DNA from: Sphingobacteriales bacterium
Lineage (GTDB): Bacteria > Bacteroidota > Bacteroidia > Chitinophagales > JADIYW01
DNA: 64,000 bases
NCBI GenBank assembly: GCA_016721245.1
Contig: JADKIQ010000005.1
Span: 303,512-367,511 of the forward strand
Direction of reading: 5' to 3'
The position numbers were made by a program, and so were the translations under genes. Positions 9,526 to 17,648 of this stretch are shown piece after piece (positions within the stretch are counted from its first letter, which is position 1; each line of letters begins with the position of its first letter). The notes under the pieces were generated by a model. The model was given only the letters and a program-made list of their open reading frames with translations. It was not told where the DNA came from and searched no databases.

Positions 9526-9552
9526 AGATTTCTCGCTGCGCTCGAAATGACA
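9526..9552. repeat. Dispersed intergenic repeat copy
   Basis: AGATTTCTCGCTGCGCTCGA then AATGACAG is the reverse complement of the first element at 6726-6759 apart from a few substitutions. It lies just past the stop codon of the dienoyl-CoA reductase gene. Confidence 0.75.
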
Positions 9553-9560
9553 GGTTCGTA

Positions 9561-11591
9561 CTACACCACCGCAGCCAGTCTCGCGGCCTGGTCAATGGCG
9601 CGTTTCGCATCCAGTTCACCAGCTTCAAAAGCACCACCAATCACGTGTACCGTTTTGCCCGCATCTTTCAGCGGCTGTTCCAATTCTCGTAAGGAAACCT
9701 GTCCCGCGCAAATCACCACATTGTCGCAAGGCAATACCTGCGGCGTTTTGGTTTTATCTATAAAATGTAAGCCTTCGTCGTCAATTTTCGTGTATTCCAC
9801 ACCGGCCACCATTTTCACTTTTTTCATTTTCAGCGTTGTTCTGTGTATCCAGCCGGTTGTCTTGCCCAGCTTCGCTCCCACTTTTCCGTCGGTACGCTGA
9901 AACATCGTCACTTCGCGTGCCGGTGCTTCTATATGTTGCTTCATACCGGCAATGCCTCCACGCACTTCATTCTTTCTGTCGATGCCCCATTCTTTTATCC
10001 ATTCTTCTTTATTCAGCGTGGTGCTTTCGCCAGCCTGCGTCAGAAATTCACTCACATCAAAGCCAATACCGCCGGCACCAATCACCGCCACTTTTTTGCC
10101 TACTTCAGCACCGTTTTTCAGCACATCTATATAACTCAATACTTTCGGATGATCGATGCCTTCAAGTTGCAAATGACGCGGTGAAATACCGGTGGCAATC
10201 ACCGCTTCATCAAACGAAGTCAAATCAGCCGCATTCACTCTTTTATTCAATTGTACGTCCACTTTATGCAGTTCCAGTTGCTTTTGGAAATAACGCAAGG
10301 TTTCGTAAAACTCTTCCTTGCCCGGAATTTTTTTCGCCATATTGAACTGTCCGCCGATTTCTTTTTCCGCATCAAATAAGGTTACGCTGTGTCCGCGCTC
10401 TGCGGCAATGGAAGCAAAAGACAGTCCTGCCGGTCCGGCACCTACCACGGCAATTTTTTTCTTGGTAGAAGTGGGCGTATAATTCAATTCCGTTTCATGA
10501 CAGGCCCTTGGATTCACTAAGCAGGAAGACAGTTTATTAGAAAACGTATGGTCCAGACACGCCTGATTACAAGCGATGCAGGTATTGATTTCATCGGCGC
10601 GATTTTCCTTTGCTTTTTTCACCCAGTTTTCATCGGCTAAAAAGGGACGTGCCATGCTCACCATATCCGCGCAGCCATCCGCCAGCACCTGTTCCGCCAC
10701 ATCCGGCATATTGATACGATTAGAGGTACACAAAGGTATCGACACTTCGGATTTCAGTTTTTGAGTTACCCAGGCAAAACCCGCGCGCGGCACAGAAGTA
10801 GCAATCGTCGGAATGCGCGCTTCATGCCATCCAATGCCTGTATTTATTATTGTGGCACCGGCTTTTTCAATTTCTTTAGCCAGCTGCACCACTTCTTCCC
10901 AGGTGCTGCCGTCTTCAATTAAATCCAGCATGGACAGGCGATAGATGATGATAAAATCTTTGCCTACTTTTTCACGTGCCTGACGAATAATTTCTATTGG
11001 AAATTTGATTCTGTTTTCATAGCTGCCACCGTATTCGTCGGTTCGGTGATTGGTATGCTTTACAATAAACTGATTGATGAGGTAGCCTTCCGAGCCCATA
11101 ATTTCTACGCCGTCGTAGCCGGCTTCTCTTGCTAATGCCGCACTGTCGGCAAAATCACTGATGGTTCTGCGCACGCCCCAGGCTGTTAAAGCACGCGGTT
11201 TAAACGGATTGATAGGTGCCTGTATACGCGAGGGCGCCACACTTAACGGATGGTAGGCATAACGGCCTGCATGCAGAATCTGCAACGCAATCTTTCCGCC
11301 TTCACTGTGTACGGCATCCGTTACGATCTTGTGTTTTTTTACGTGTCCGTGGTTGGTCATTCTGCCAGCAAAAGGTTTCAGCCAGCCTTCCCAGTTGGGT
11401 GCAAAGCCGCCTGTAACAATCAGGCCGGCATCGCCTTTGGCTCGTTCTGCATAAAAGGCAGCTAATTTTTCAAAGCCGTTTTTTTCTTCTTCCAGATTGG
11501 TGTGCATGGAACCCACCAGCACACGGTTTTTTAATTTGGTAAACCCTAAATCCAGTTCTGACAATAAATGCGGATATTTGTTTGAGGACAT
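9561..11591 (-). CDS. fadH: 2,4-dienoyl-CoA reductase (NADPH), FadH-type
   Basis: FMN-, FAD- and [4Fe-4S]-containing reductase that removes double bonds of 2,4-dienoyl-CoA during beta-oxidation of unsaturated fatty acids. It is 676 residues, close to the ~670 of the E. coli enzyme. Residues 1-340 form the Old Yellow Enzyme-type TIM barrel with NTGIGWHEARIPT, which carries the catalytic His of FadH. The cluster ligands are in CIACNQACLD and the following Cys residues (SSCLVNPRAC). A FAD-binding GAGPAGLSFA motif and an NADPH-binding GAGGIGFDV motif follow. It is monocistronic here, with no other beta-oxidation gene nearby. Confidence 0.93.
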   Translation of the reverse strand: MSSNKYPHLLSELDLGFTKLKNRVLVGSMHTNLEEEKNGFEKLAAFYAERAKGDAGLIVTGGFAPNWEGWLKPFAGRMTNHGHVKKHKIVTDAVHSEGGKIALQILHAGRYAYHPLSVAPSRIQAPINPFKPRALTAWGVRRTISDFADSAALAREAGYDGVEIMGSEGYLINQFIVKHTNHRTDEYGGSYENRIKFPIEIIRQAREKVGKDFIIIYRLSMLDLIEDGSTWEEVVQLAKEIEKAGATIINTGIGWHEARIPTIATSVPRAGFAWVTQKLKSEVSIPLCTSNRINMPDVAEQVLADGCADMVSMARPFLADENWVKKAKENRADEINTCIACNQACLDHTFSNKLSSCLVNPRACHETELNYTPTSTKKKIAVVGAGPAGLSFASIAAERGHSVTLFDAEKEIGGQFNMAKKIPGKEEFYETLRYFQKQLELHKVDVQLNKRVNAADLTSFDEAVIATGISPRHLQLEGIDHPKVLSYIDVLKNGAEVGKKVAVIGAGGIGFDVSEFLTQAGESTTLNKEEWIKEWGIDRKNEVRGGIAGMKQHIEAPAREVTMFQRTDGKVGAKLGKTTGWIHRTTLKMKKVKMVAGVEYTKIDDEGLHFIDKTKTPQVLPCDNVVICAGQVSLRELEQPLKDAGKTVHVIGGAFEAGELDAKRAIDQAARLAAVV

Positions 11592-11647
11592 TTGTATTTT
11601 TGTTTTATGAAAGATAATAATTTTATTTCAATGCGTGCATTGATTTT

Positions 11648-11678
11648 TTCACGCAAAGACGCAAATGACGCAAAGTTT
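11648..11678. repeat. Dispersed repeat (CGCAAAGACGCAAA type)
   Basis: TTTCACGCAAAGACGCAAAT then GACGCAAAGTTTT, just upstream of the DinB gene. It is the inverse copy of the segment at 6238-6272. Confidence 0.65.
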
Positions 11679-11692
11679 TAATTAGAAAGATT

Positions 11693-12139
11693 ATGATACT
11701 TATAATAAACAACCTAAAGCAAGCAATTGAACGGTATTATTCATTGTTATTAAATATTGATGACGCTAGTTTTTCACTAAAACCTACACCTGATAAATGG
11801 AGTAAGAAAGAAGAATTAGGTCACCTTATTGATTCGGCACAGAATAATATTCAGCGTTTTATCCGCGTGCAATACGAAGAGAATGTACATATACGATACA
11901 ACCCGGACAACTGGGTAGTGATGAATGATTATCAGATGCGGGATACTGAAGAGCTGATTGAATTGTGGTATTTGTTAAACAAACAAATCATTGCCATTCT
12001 TGAAAAGATGCCGCAGGAAAAATGGGAAACGCTGATGAGTTTTGATGTGAATCCTGATGTAAAAAATACGACCTTATTTATTGCGGAAGACTATGTAAAA
12101 CATATGACACATCATCTGGAAAGTATTACGAATAAATAA
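11693..12139 (+). CDS. DinB-family (four-helix bundle) protein
   Basis: A 148-residue member of the DinB/YfiT four-helix-bundle superfamily, whose members often bind a divalent metal and act as thiol-dependent transferases. Visible features are KWSKKEELGHLIDSAQN (first metal His), the central ERYYSLL helix and a C-terminal HMTHHLES carrying the second His pair. Its exact reaction is unknown. Another DinB-like gene (14121) lies 2 kb away on the same strand but is only distantly similar. Confidence 0.8.
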   Translation: MILIINNLKQAIERYYSLLLNIDDASFSLKPTPDKWSKKEELGHLIDSAQNNIQRFIRVQYEENVHIRYNPDNWVVMNDYQMRDTEELIELWYLLNKQIIAILEKMPQEKWETLMSFDVNPDVKNTTLFIAEDYVKHMTHHLESITNK

Positions 12140-12142
12140 TAG

Positions 12143-12163
12143 ATCCTGAAACAAGTTCAGGAT
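12143..12163. repeat. Short inverted repeat (ATCCTGAA-N5-TTCAGGAT)
   Basis: A perfect 8-bp inverted repeat with a 5-base loop, followed by GACGACGG. This is the GTCATCCTGAAxxxxTTCAGGAT dispersed type; a related copy lies at 60213-60240. Confidence 0.75.
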
Positions 12164-12185
12164 GACGACGGCGAAATAAATAAAC

Positions 12186-12554
12186 ATGCAGAACAAACTC
12201 AACATAGCACTTATACAAACTGATTTAATCTGGAAAGATAAAAAGGTAAATCTTGCAAATATCTCAGAACTTATTAGTTCTATAAATGAAGCGGTTGATA
12301 TTCTTGTATTACCGGAAATGTTTACCAATGCATTTTGTGTGGATGATATGGAGCTGGCTGAAGAGATGGATGGTATGACTGTTCAATGGATGCAGGGAAT
12401 AGCAAAGAGAATTAATGCTGCCATTTGCGGCAGTATCTTATTCAAAGAAAAGGAACATTACTATAACCGATTTTTGTTTGTTGAACCCAGCGGACCATTC
12501 ACCATTACGATAAACATCACTTATTCAGTCTGGTGGGAGAAGAAAAGAATCTGA
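12186..12554 (+). CDS. Carbon-nitrogen hydrolase (omega-amidase/YafV-like), N-terminal part, frameshifted
   Basis: First part of a nitrilase-superfamily amidase resembling the omega-amidase YafV/Nit2 group, which hydrolyses alpha-ketoglutaramate. It carries the catalytic Glu in LVLPEMFTNAF (about residue 44) and the NRFLFVEPSG block. After base 12494 the frame is lost: adding one base (for example gga-acc for gga-cc) restores the continuous protein with the next part. The residues translated from 12495 to 12554 in this frame are therefore not real. Parts one and two together would make about 250 residues, the normal family length. Confidence 0.85.
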   Translation: MQNKLNIALIQTDLIWKDKKVNLANISELISSINEAVDILVLPEMFTNAFCVDDMELAEEMDGMTVQWMQGIAKRINAAICGSILFKEKEHYYNRFLFVEPSGPFTITINITYSVWWEKKRI

Positions 12555-12943
12555 CAAAAGGAACAACAAAAATACTGATTGATTACAAAGGCTGGAAACT
12601 ACAGCCGTTTATCTGTTATGATATCCGTTTCCCGGCATGGTGCCAGAATGACGACAACGCGGATATTCAACTCTATGTAGCCAACTGGCCGGCAAAGCGT
12701 ATTCACCACTGGAAACTGCTCCTGCAGGCGCGGGCTACGGAAAACCAATGCTATGTAGTGGGCGTAAACAGAACCGGCGACGATTTTTACGGCAATGCCC
12801 ACAACGGACAAAGTGCCGTTATTGATTACACGGGCAAGGAAATATGCTCATTGGGCGACAAAAATGGCATAGAACTTGTTAAACTATCTAAAGAAAATCT
12901 GGTAAAACACAAAGAACGCTATCCTTTCTGGAAAGACCGGTGA
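12497..12943 (+). CDS. Carbon-nitrogen hydrolase (omega-amidase/YafV-like), C-terminal part
   Basis: Continuation of the 12186 gene in another frame. It begins with HHYDKHHLFSLVGEEKNLT, which holds the catalytic Lys, and contains the nucleophile Cys in FICYDIRFPAW; with the Glu of the first part the E-K-C triad is complete. The codons from 12497 have no start of their own, so this is not an independent gene. Either the allele is a recent pseudogene or the consensus lacks one base at 12494/12495. Confidence 0.85.
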   Translation: MHHYDKHHLFSLVGEEKNLTKGTTKILIDYKGWKLQPFICYDIRFPAWCQNDDNADIQLYVANWPAKRIHHWKLLLQARATENQCYVVGVNRTGDDFYGNAHNGQSAVIDYTGKEICSLGDKNGIELVKLSKENLVKHKERYPFWKDR

Positions 12944-12983
12944 ATTAGCAGAAAGTCGTGAGGGATAAGTCGTAAGTAACATT

Positions 12984-12991
12984 TATATTTG
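12984..12991 (+). promoter_or_regulatory. Bacteroidota -7 element TATATTTG
   Basis: Matches the TAnnTTTG consensus of the primary sigma factor in Bacteroidota. Only three bases separate it from the GTG at 12995, so the mRNA would begin at or next to the start codon. Confidence 0.55.
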
Positions 12992-12994
12992 CAT

Positions 12995-13345
12995 GTGGAA
13001 AATACAGTACTTGATATAGAATATGATGAGGCGGCGTGGAACAATGTGTTGTCTGTTTTAGAACAACGCTTTGGTAAAAAACCGGATGTGCAAACGATTA
13101 TCTTTTTGGTGGGCCACCGGGAATTAGGAAAACATCAGATAAAATTTACCAAAGAACAGAAACAGGATTTGATTCATGTGGGTGTTTGTACGCTTTTAAG
13201 CAGAGCAAATTATTATACGTTTTTAGATTTCGATCAGGACGGGTGGCCGCACTTTGAATACAACAGAGAACAACCTAAACTGGATAATGCCCAGCAGGAG
13301 AAATTATTAAAGAAAATGATTATTGAATATTTTAAAGAACTCTAA
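12995..13345 (+). CDS. Conserved hypothetical protein
   Basis: A 116-residue cytoplasmic protein when started at GTG 12995; a TTG at 12989 would overlap the promoter element. It is acidic, with blocks VGHRELGKHQIKFTKEQK and YYTFLDFDQDGWPHFEYN. No named domain is recognised, but the regular composition suggests a real Bacteroidota-conserved gene. It sits directly upstream of the cyclophilin gene (10-bp gap) and may be co-transcribed with it. Confidence 0.65.
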   Translation: MENTVLDIEYDEAAWNNVLSVLEQRFGKKPDVQTIIFLVGHRELGKHQIKFTKEQKQDLIHVGVCTLLSRANYYTFLDFDQDGWPHFEYNREQPKLDNAQQEKLLKKMIIEYFKEL

Positions 13346-13355
13346 ATTTCTGGTT

Positions 13356-14048
13356 ATGCAAAAAATTATTTTAAGCTTCTTCATCGCATTTTTAAGTATC
13401 GCTGCGCAGGCAGGCAATGGAGATAATTCTAAATCTATAAAAGAACCAATTACAAAAAAAATGGACACATCAACTTACGTTTTAATCAGCACTGAATACG
13501 GAGATATTAAAATCCGTTTGTACGACGAAACCCCTTTACACAAGGCAAACTTTATTAAACTGGCAAAAGAAGGATTTTTCGATTCTACTTTATTTCACCG
13601 CGTTATTCCAACCTTTATGATTCAGGGCGGCGATCCTAATTCTAAAACGGCAGCTGCCGGACAACCTTTAGGAATGGGTAATGTTGGCTACAGAGTTCCT
13701 GCCGAATTCAATGCAGCTTTGATTCACAAACGCGGCGTACTGGCGGCGGCTCGCGATAACAATCCTGAAAAAGCATCTTCCGGCTGTCAGTTTTATATTA
13801 CGCAAGGAAAAAAATATTCCGATTTCGAATTAGATCAGATTTCACAGTCAAGAGGCACTAAATTCACAGACGAACAAAGAACCATCTACAAAGAAATTGG
13901 CGGCACTCCGTTTTTAGATATGCAGTACACGGTATTTGGCGAAGTGGTTTCCGGCATAGAAGTGGTAGATAAAATTGCTACAGAACCGCGTGATGGCAAT
14001 GACCGCCCGACTAAAGACATCAGAATGAAAATAAAAGTGGTAGAATAA
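13356..14048 (+). CDS. Secreted peptidyl-prolyl cis-trans isomerase, cyclophilin type
   Basis: Exported proline isomerase that assists envelope protein folding, 230 residues from the ATG at 13356. Residues 1-18 form a signal peptide ending AAQAGNG. The cyclophilin core shows FHRVIPTFMIQGGDPNSK with the catalytic Arg, GMGNVGYRVPAEF, and SSGCQFYITQG. An insert of about 25 residues after FYITQGKKYSDFEL is common in Bacteroidota members. A strong terminator follows at 14075-14106. The upstream in-frame ATG at 13323 lies inside the preceding gene and is rejected. Confidence 0.92.
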   Translation: MQKIILSFFIAFLSIAAQAGNGDNSKSIKEPITKKMDTSTYVLISTEYGDIKIRLYDETPLHKANFIKLAKEGFFDSTLFHRVIPTFMIQGGDPNSKTAAAGQPLGMGNVGYRVPAEFNAALIHKRGVLAAARDNNPEKASSGCQFYITQGKKYSDFELDQISQSRGTKFTDEQRTIYKEIGGTPFLDMQYTVFGEVVSGIEVVDKIATEPRDGNDRPTKDIRMKIKVVE

Positions 14049-14074
14049 ATTAAATCTGCTGATCATTAAATAAG

Positions 14075-14106
14075 GTCCGGAATATTGTATTGTTCCGGAC
14101 TTTTTT
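14075..14106 (+). terminator. Rho-independent terminator of the cyclophilin gene
   Basis: Perfect 8-bp stem GTCCGGAA / TTCCGGAC with a 10-base loop, followed by TTTTTT. It separates the cyclophilin transcript from the downstream DinB-like gene. Confidence 0.88.
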
Positions 14107-14120
14107 ATTTAATTTTCCTT

Positions 14121-14675
14121 ATGCAAAACGGATATCTTATTTCTACCAGAAAACTATTCACTTATTATAAAAAATTAGGCGACGATGCGATGGCACAAAT
14201 TACGGAGGAGAAATTATTTTTTCAGCCGAATGAAGACTCCAATTCCATTGCTATTATTGTGCAGCACCTCGCAGGAAATATGCTGTCGCGCTGGACAGAT
14301 TTCCTTACTTCTGACGGTGAAAAAGAATGGCGCAACCGCGATGCAGAGTTTGAGACTGTGATAAAAACAAAAGAAGAACTGATTTCTTTTTGGAATAAAG
14401 GCTGGCAATGTTTGTTTGATGCATTGGAACCATTGACTGAAAATGACTTAGATACCGTCATTTACATCCGCAACGAAGGTCATACTGTGATGGAAGCGAT
14501 TAACCGTCAGCTGGCACACTATCCCTACCATGTGGGACAGCTTGTTTTTCTGGCAAAGATGCTGGCAGATAAGGAATGGAAGAGTTTATCCATTCCCAAA
14601 AACAAATCGCAGCAGTATAATCAGGAGAAGTTTTCAAAAGAAAAAACAGCTTCTTTTTTTACAGATAAAATATAA
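14121..14675 (+). CDS. DUF1572/DinB-like protein
   Basis: A 184-residue member of the DUF1572 group of the DinB superfamily. Candidate metal-binding His residues are in IIVQHLAGNMLSRW, near residue 47, and in NRQLAHYPYHVGQ, near residue 137, spaced as in metal-dependent DinB enzymes. Function is unproven; relatives include bacillithiol-dependent transferases. The ATG at 14121 is chosen because the frame upstream of it lies in the terminator. It probably forms a pair with the cytochrome gene 25 bp downstream. Confidence 0.83.
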   Translation: MQNGYLISTRKLFTYYKKLGDDAMAQITEEKLFFQPNEDSNSIAIIVQHLAGNMLSRWTDFLTSDGEKEWRNRDAEFETVIKTKEELISFWNKGWQCLFDALEPLTENDLDTVIYIRNEGHTVMEAINRQLAHYPYHVGQLVFLAKMLADKEWKSLSIPKNKSQQYNQEKFSKEKTASFFTDKI

Positions 14676-14700
14676 TTCCTACATTAGAAAAAATTATGCT

Positions 14701-15087
14701 ATGCTAATGCACAAAAAGAAACTGTCGGTTATATTGCTTTTAGCAATTTCTGTAATGATTATGAGTTTTAAAGATGCTCCGGAGCAGAAGAAAGAAGAAC
14801 AAAAGTTCAGCAATTTAAAAGTATTGTCTAAAAAAATTGCTCATGACGATTTAATAGCTGTCATGAAAAACTATAATACTGCTTTAGGCGTAAAATGCAA
14901 TCATTGCCATGCAAAAAACGGCGAAAAGTTAGACTTTGCATCAGATGCAATTCCTGAAAAAAATATTGCCAGAAAAATGCAGAAAATGGCGGATGCCATT
15001 AACAAAAAATACTTTGGTGGAAATTCCGGTACTGTTGGCTGTATGACCTGTCACAACGGAAAGACGAACCCAAATGATATGAAGTAA
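14701..15087 (+). CDS. Exported di-heme c-type cytochrome
   Basis: A 128-residue protein with an N-terminal signal segment (LSVILLLAISVMIMSF) and two CXXCH heme-attachment motifs, CNHCH (around residue 69) and CMTCH (around 118). The NLKVLSKKIAHDDLIAVM... region matches the small cytochromes related to the photosynthetic reaction-centre cytochrome c subunit family found widely in non-phototrophic Bacteroidota. It is probably a periplasmic electron carrier. ATGs at 14701 and 14707 are both possible; the much longer frame beginning at 14530 overlaps the previous gene and is spurious. Confidence 0.85.
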   Translation: MLMHKKKLSVILLLAISVMIMSFKDAPEQKKEEQKFSNLKVLSKKIAHDDLIAVMKNYNTALGVKCNHCHAKNGEKLDFASDAIPEKNIARKMQKMADAINKKYFGGNSGTVGCMTCHNGKTNPNDMK

Positions 15088-15095
15088 GGCACACC

Positions 15096-15122
15096 ATCAT
15101 GCCACGATTATCGTAGCATGAT
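15096..15122. repeat. Near-perfect stem-loop between convergent genes
   Basis: ATCATGC-c-ACGAT-t-ATCGT-a-GCATGAT folds into a 12-pair hairpin with one mismatch. No T-run follows, so it may be a transcript-end stabiliser rather than an intrinsic terminator. Confidence 0.6.
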
Positions 15123-16954
15123 TACAGACTTTTTACCTGCTCCAGTAAGGCTTGTTCTTCTGCTGTAATGGTATTATCTAATATTGCAGCCTTTTCCATC
15201 ATTGCAATTATCTTTTGTTTTTGCTTGGCATCCTGCGGCATACGCACCACCAGCTTATTTGTTTTTGCCAGCATTAAAAATCCCTGAATTTTATTCAAAT
15301 CATAATTCCATTTTTTTGCCAGCATATTTATGTAATCTGTTTCTTCACCGGTAATTTTCCCGTCGGCAGCAATCATCATCAGCACATTGTTCAATGCATA
15401 ATCACGAACGGCAAATAAATCATCCAGTGCATCTATATTTTTGTCAATAACAAAAGTTGCAGGTGTTGATTTTTTGAATTGATCATACTCCTCCGCACTC
15501 ATCCAGTCGCTGACAATCCATTCGTATTTCGTGCTGTTCAGTTGAGCATTACAATACGTACAATTCAGTTCTATTGTATCTTTCACGGGCGCTCCGCAAT
15601 TCGGACAACTGTGTGCATAAAGCGAGCCTTGAGGTTTTGCGGCACCTGTATCCCTGCTCATAATCAACACTTCATTTTTAGAAAAAATACTTTGTTCAAA
15701 CTGCGGTGAACTGGTGTCGGTATTTTTTATTTTTTGGGAAGACCGTTTTATCGCCACCACAATATTGTCCTTCCCGTTTTCTTTATAAAAATCAAACGAT
15801 GTAACGTGATTCAGGTATAAACGGTTGAAGACAAAAGTTGAGGCTGTTTTTATCTGCTGTTCTATCTTTTCATACAATTTATCCGATACAAAACGTCTGG
15901 TAATTTCAGGTTTCATTAACACCTGAGCCGTCATTATCTGCATATAACCATTGCTGGCTTTATCTTCTAATAATTGCAAAGAGAAATCTTGTTTCTCTCC
16001 AATTTGCTCTCTTATTTTTTTAGAGAACTTGCCTTGTTTTTCATATTTGGAATTGGCATTATAGTAATCATCCGCTTGTGTTATTTCTGCCAGAATCCAA
16101 TCGTAATCACCCAGATAAGTTATGGTAGAACAATATGGACATTTTGCGGTTTCGCCGCCATCTGCAGGTAAATCACCGCCGCAATTTGGGCAGTTTGTGG
16201 TATGGTATAAATCTTTTTCTTTAACTCCCGATTTTTTGATGAACGACCAGAATTCCAGTGCGTTGATCGGACCGCCGTCGTTTAAGCGTGTATATTTTTT
16301 TGACTCAAAACCGTCATACATAGAATACTGAATCCCGACATGCATAATATCATACACGCCGTCTGTTTCCACATCATCAATATAAATCTGCTGAATATTA
16401 ATGCCGGAAATTTCATTCATCTGCTCAATTTGTTTCATCATGATGAACTGCGTATTAAAACGCTGATACACCCCGTCTGATATCCATTTACGCACTTTCG
16501 ACAAATCCTGGAACATCCATGCATTTTGTATTTCTATAAATGCCGTACGTACTTTCTCTTTAAATTTTACCACATCGAAATCAGAATTTTTTGTGGTAAA
16601 GTCTGTATTTATTTTATCCTGCCTGTTAGAAACGCTATAATTCGTTGTTGGGTTGTAATTCGGGATATTATTTAAACCGCTCACAGCCTGATAACTTTTG
16701 GATGCCTTGTAAATGACAAAAATGATTACTCCAAGAACAATGATGTTGATAGGGAAAGGCAGCATAAAAATCAGGCGTATCAGCCAGTAAACCAGATAAA
16801 TAATGGCACCACCATCACCGCCACCGCCGCCACTTCCACCACCACCACCGGAGTGTCCTCCTCCTCCTCCGCCCGCAGATGCCCATACAGAAATAGAGAT
16901 AAACAGCAGAAGGATAAAAGAAAAGAAATATTTCGGCTTTAAATGATTGTTCAT
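15122..16954 (-). CDS. Membrane protein with TIM44-like, zinc-ribbon and TerB-like domains
   Basis: A 610-residue protein. It begins with a hydrophobic signal/anchor (residues 9-26), a Gly-rich stretch (27-48), and one or two membrane helices (about 50-85). Then comes a TIM44-like domain (about 125-235, FKEKVRTAFIEIQNAW). Two CXXC...CXXC zinc ribbons follow, one CPNCGG/CPYC near 260 and one CPNCGA/CTYC near 465, each followed by a similar YxWI segment. The C-terminal ~100 residues look TerB-like (MMIAADGKITGEETDYI). The combination suggests a membrane-tethered scaffold or transporter-associated protein; no specific function is known. Confidence 0.78.
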   Translation of the reverse strand: MNNHLKPKYFFSFILLLFISISVWASAGGGGGGHSGGGGGSGGGGGDGGAIIYLVYWLIRLIFMLPFPINIIVLGVIIFVIYKASKSYQAVSGLNNIPNYNPTTNYSVSNRQDKINTDFTTKNSDFDVVKFKEKVRTAFIEIQNAWMFQDLSKVRKWISDGVYQRFNTQFIMMKQIEQMNEISGINIQQIYIDDVETDGVYDIMHVGIQYSMYDGFESKKYTRLNDGGPINALEFWSFIKKSGVKEKDLYHTTNCPNCGGDLPADGGETAKCPYCSTITYLGDYDWILAEITQADDYYNANSKYEKQGKFSKKIREQIGEKQDFSLQLLEDKASNGYMQIMTAQVLMKPEITRRFVSDKLYEKIEQQIKTASTFVFNRLYLNHVTSFDFYKENGKDNIVVAIKRSSQKIKNTDTSSPQFEQSIFSKNEVLIMSRDTGAAKPQGSLYAHSCPNCGAPVKDTIELNCTYCNAQLNSTKYEWIVSDWMSAEEYDQFKKSTPATFVIDKNIDALDDLFAVRDYALNNVLMMIAADGKITGEETDYINMLAKKWNYDLNKIQGFLMLAKTNKLVVRMPQDAKQKQKIIAMMEKAAILDNTITAEEQALLEQVKSL

Positions 16955-17023
16955 GGCTGGTTTTGTAGTATAAATATAATTAAATCAAAATTAGTTCCCG
17001 GCAATAGAGATTCTCAAATGATG

Positions 17024-17596
17024 TTAAATCTTCAACACAAATCTCCAAGGTAATAATTTGTCTTCTTCGGCATAGTCAATTCCGATACGGGGTGTTACCT
17101 GTATTTGCTCTTCTATTATTTTTAATGAAGTTTTTTCCAGCCAGATTTTAGTATCTGTCAAGAATACCCCGTAATGTTCTTTCGTAATTCCTAAGGCCTG
17201 ACAAACTTTACCCGGGCCGTTGCTTATGTTTTTATCTAATTTCTCTTTTTTTCTTCTCAGCAAAATTTCCTCTATGCCGATAATTGGTTGTATTGCCCGG
17301 ATGAGCACTGCCTGTGCGGTATCTTTTTTACCTGTAACAATATTAAACAAGTGATGCATCCCGTAACAGAAATACACATATGACAATCCTCCGGCTTCAA
17401 ACATGATTTTGGTGCGTTCTGTTTTACGTTTGTTATAGGCATGACAGCCTTTTTCAATCTCACTGTAAGCTTCTGTTTCTGTAATGATTCCGCCTGTTTT
17501 AATGCCGTCGATTTCCGTTATCAATAGTTTTCCTAATAAATCTTTCGCTAAAAAAACAACATCTTCCTGCTGGAAATATTTCTTACTGAGTTTCAT
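17024..17596 (-). CDS. mpg: DNA-3-methyladenine glycosylase (AAG/MPG family)
   Basis: Monofunctional base-excision glycosylase that removes 3-methyladenine and other alkylated purines. It is 190 residues, the usual bacterial length. The catalytic Glu sits in the IITETEAY block (about residue 42), followed by KGCHAYNKRKTERTKIMF and the SYVYFCYGMHHLFN segment that lines the base pocket, then NGPGKVCQALGIT. It is transcribed divergently from the RsmI-like gene across a 52-bp gap. Confidence 0.93.
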   Translation of the reverse strand: MKLSKKYFQQEDVVFLAKDLLGKLLITEIDGIKTGGIITETEAYSEIEKGCHAYNKRKTERTKIMFEAGGLSYVYFCYGMHHLFNIVTGKKDTAQAVLIRAIQPIIGIEEILLRRKKEKLDKNISNGPGKVCQALGITKEHYGVFLTDTKIWLEKTSLKIIEEQIQVTPRIGIDYAEEDKLLPWRFVLKI

Positions 17597-17636
17597 TTGT
17601 TTGGTGAAATTATAAAAATTATAGCTTGTTTAAGCT

Positions 17637-17644
17637 TATTTTTG
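17637..17644 (+). promoter_or_regulatory. -7 element TATTTTTG
   Basis: TAnnTTTG match four bases upstream of the ATG at 17649; this predicts an essentially leaderless transcript for the methyltransferase. Confidence 0.6.
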
Positions 17645-17648
17645 TCAC

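Noticed and set aside
9843..10345. Plus-strand open frames over the dienoyl-CoA reductase gene
   Set aside because: They lie entirely inside a well-supported gene on the other strand and lack conserved motifs.
14530..14700. Upstream extension of the cytochrome gene
   Set aside because: It overlaps the DinB-like gene in another frame and precedes a clear signal peptide start.
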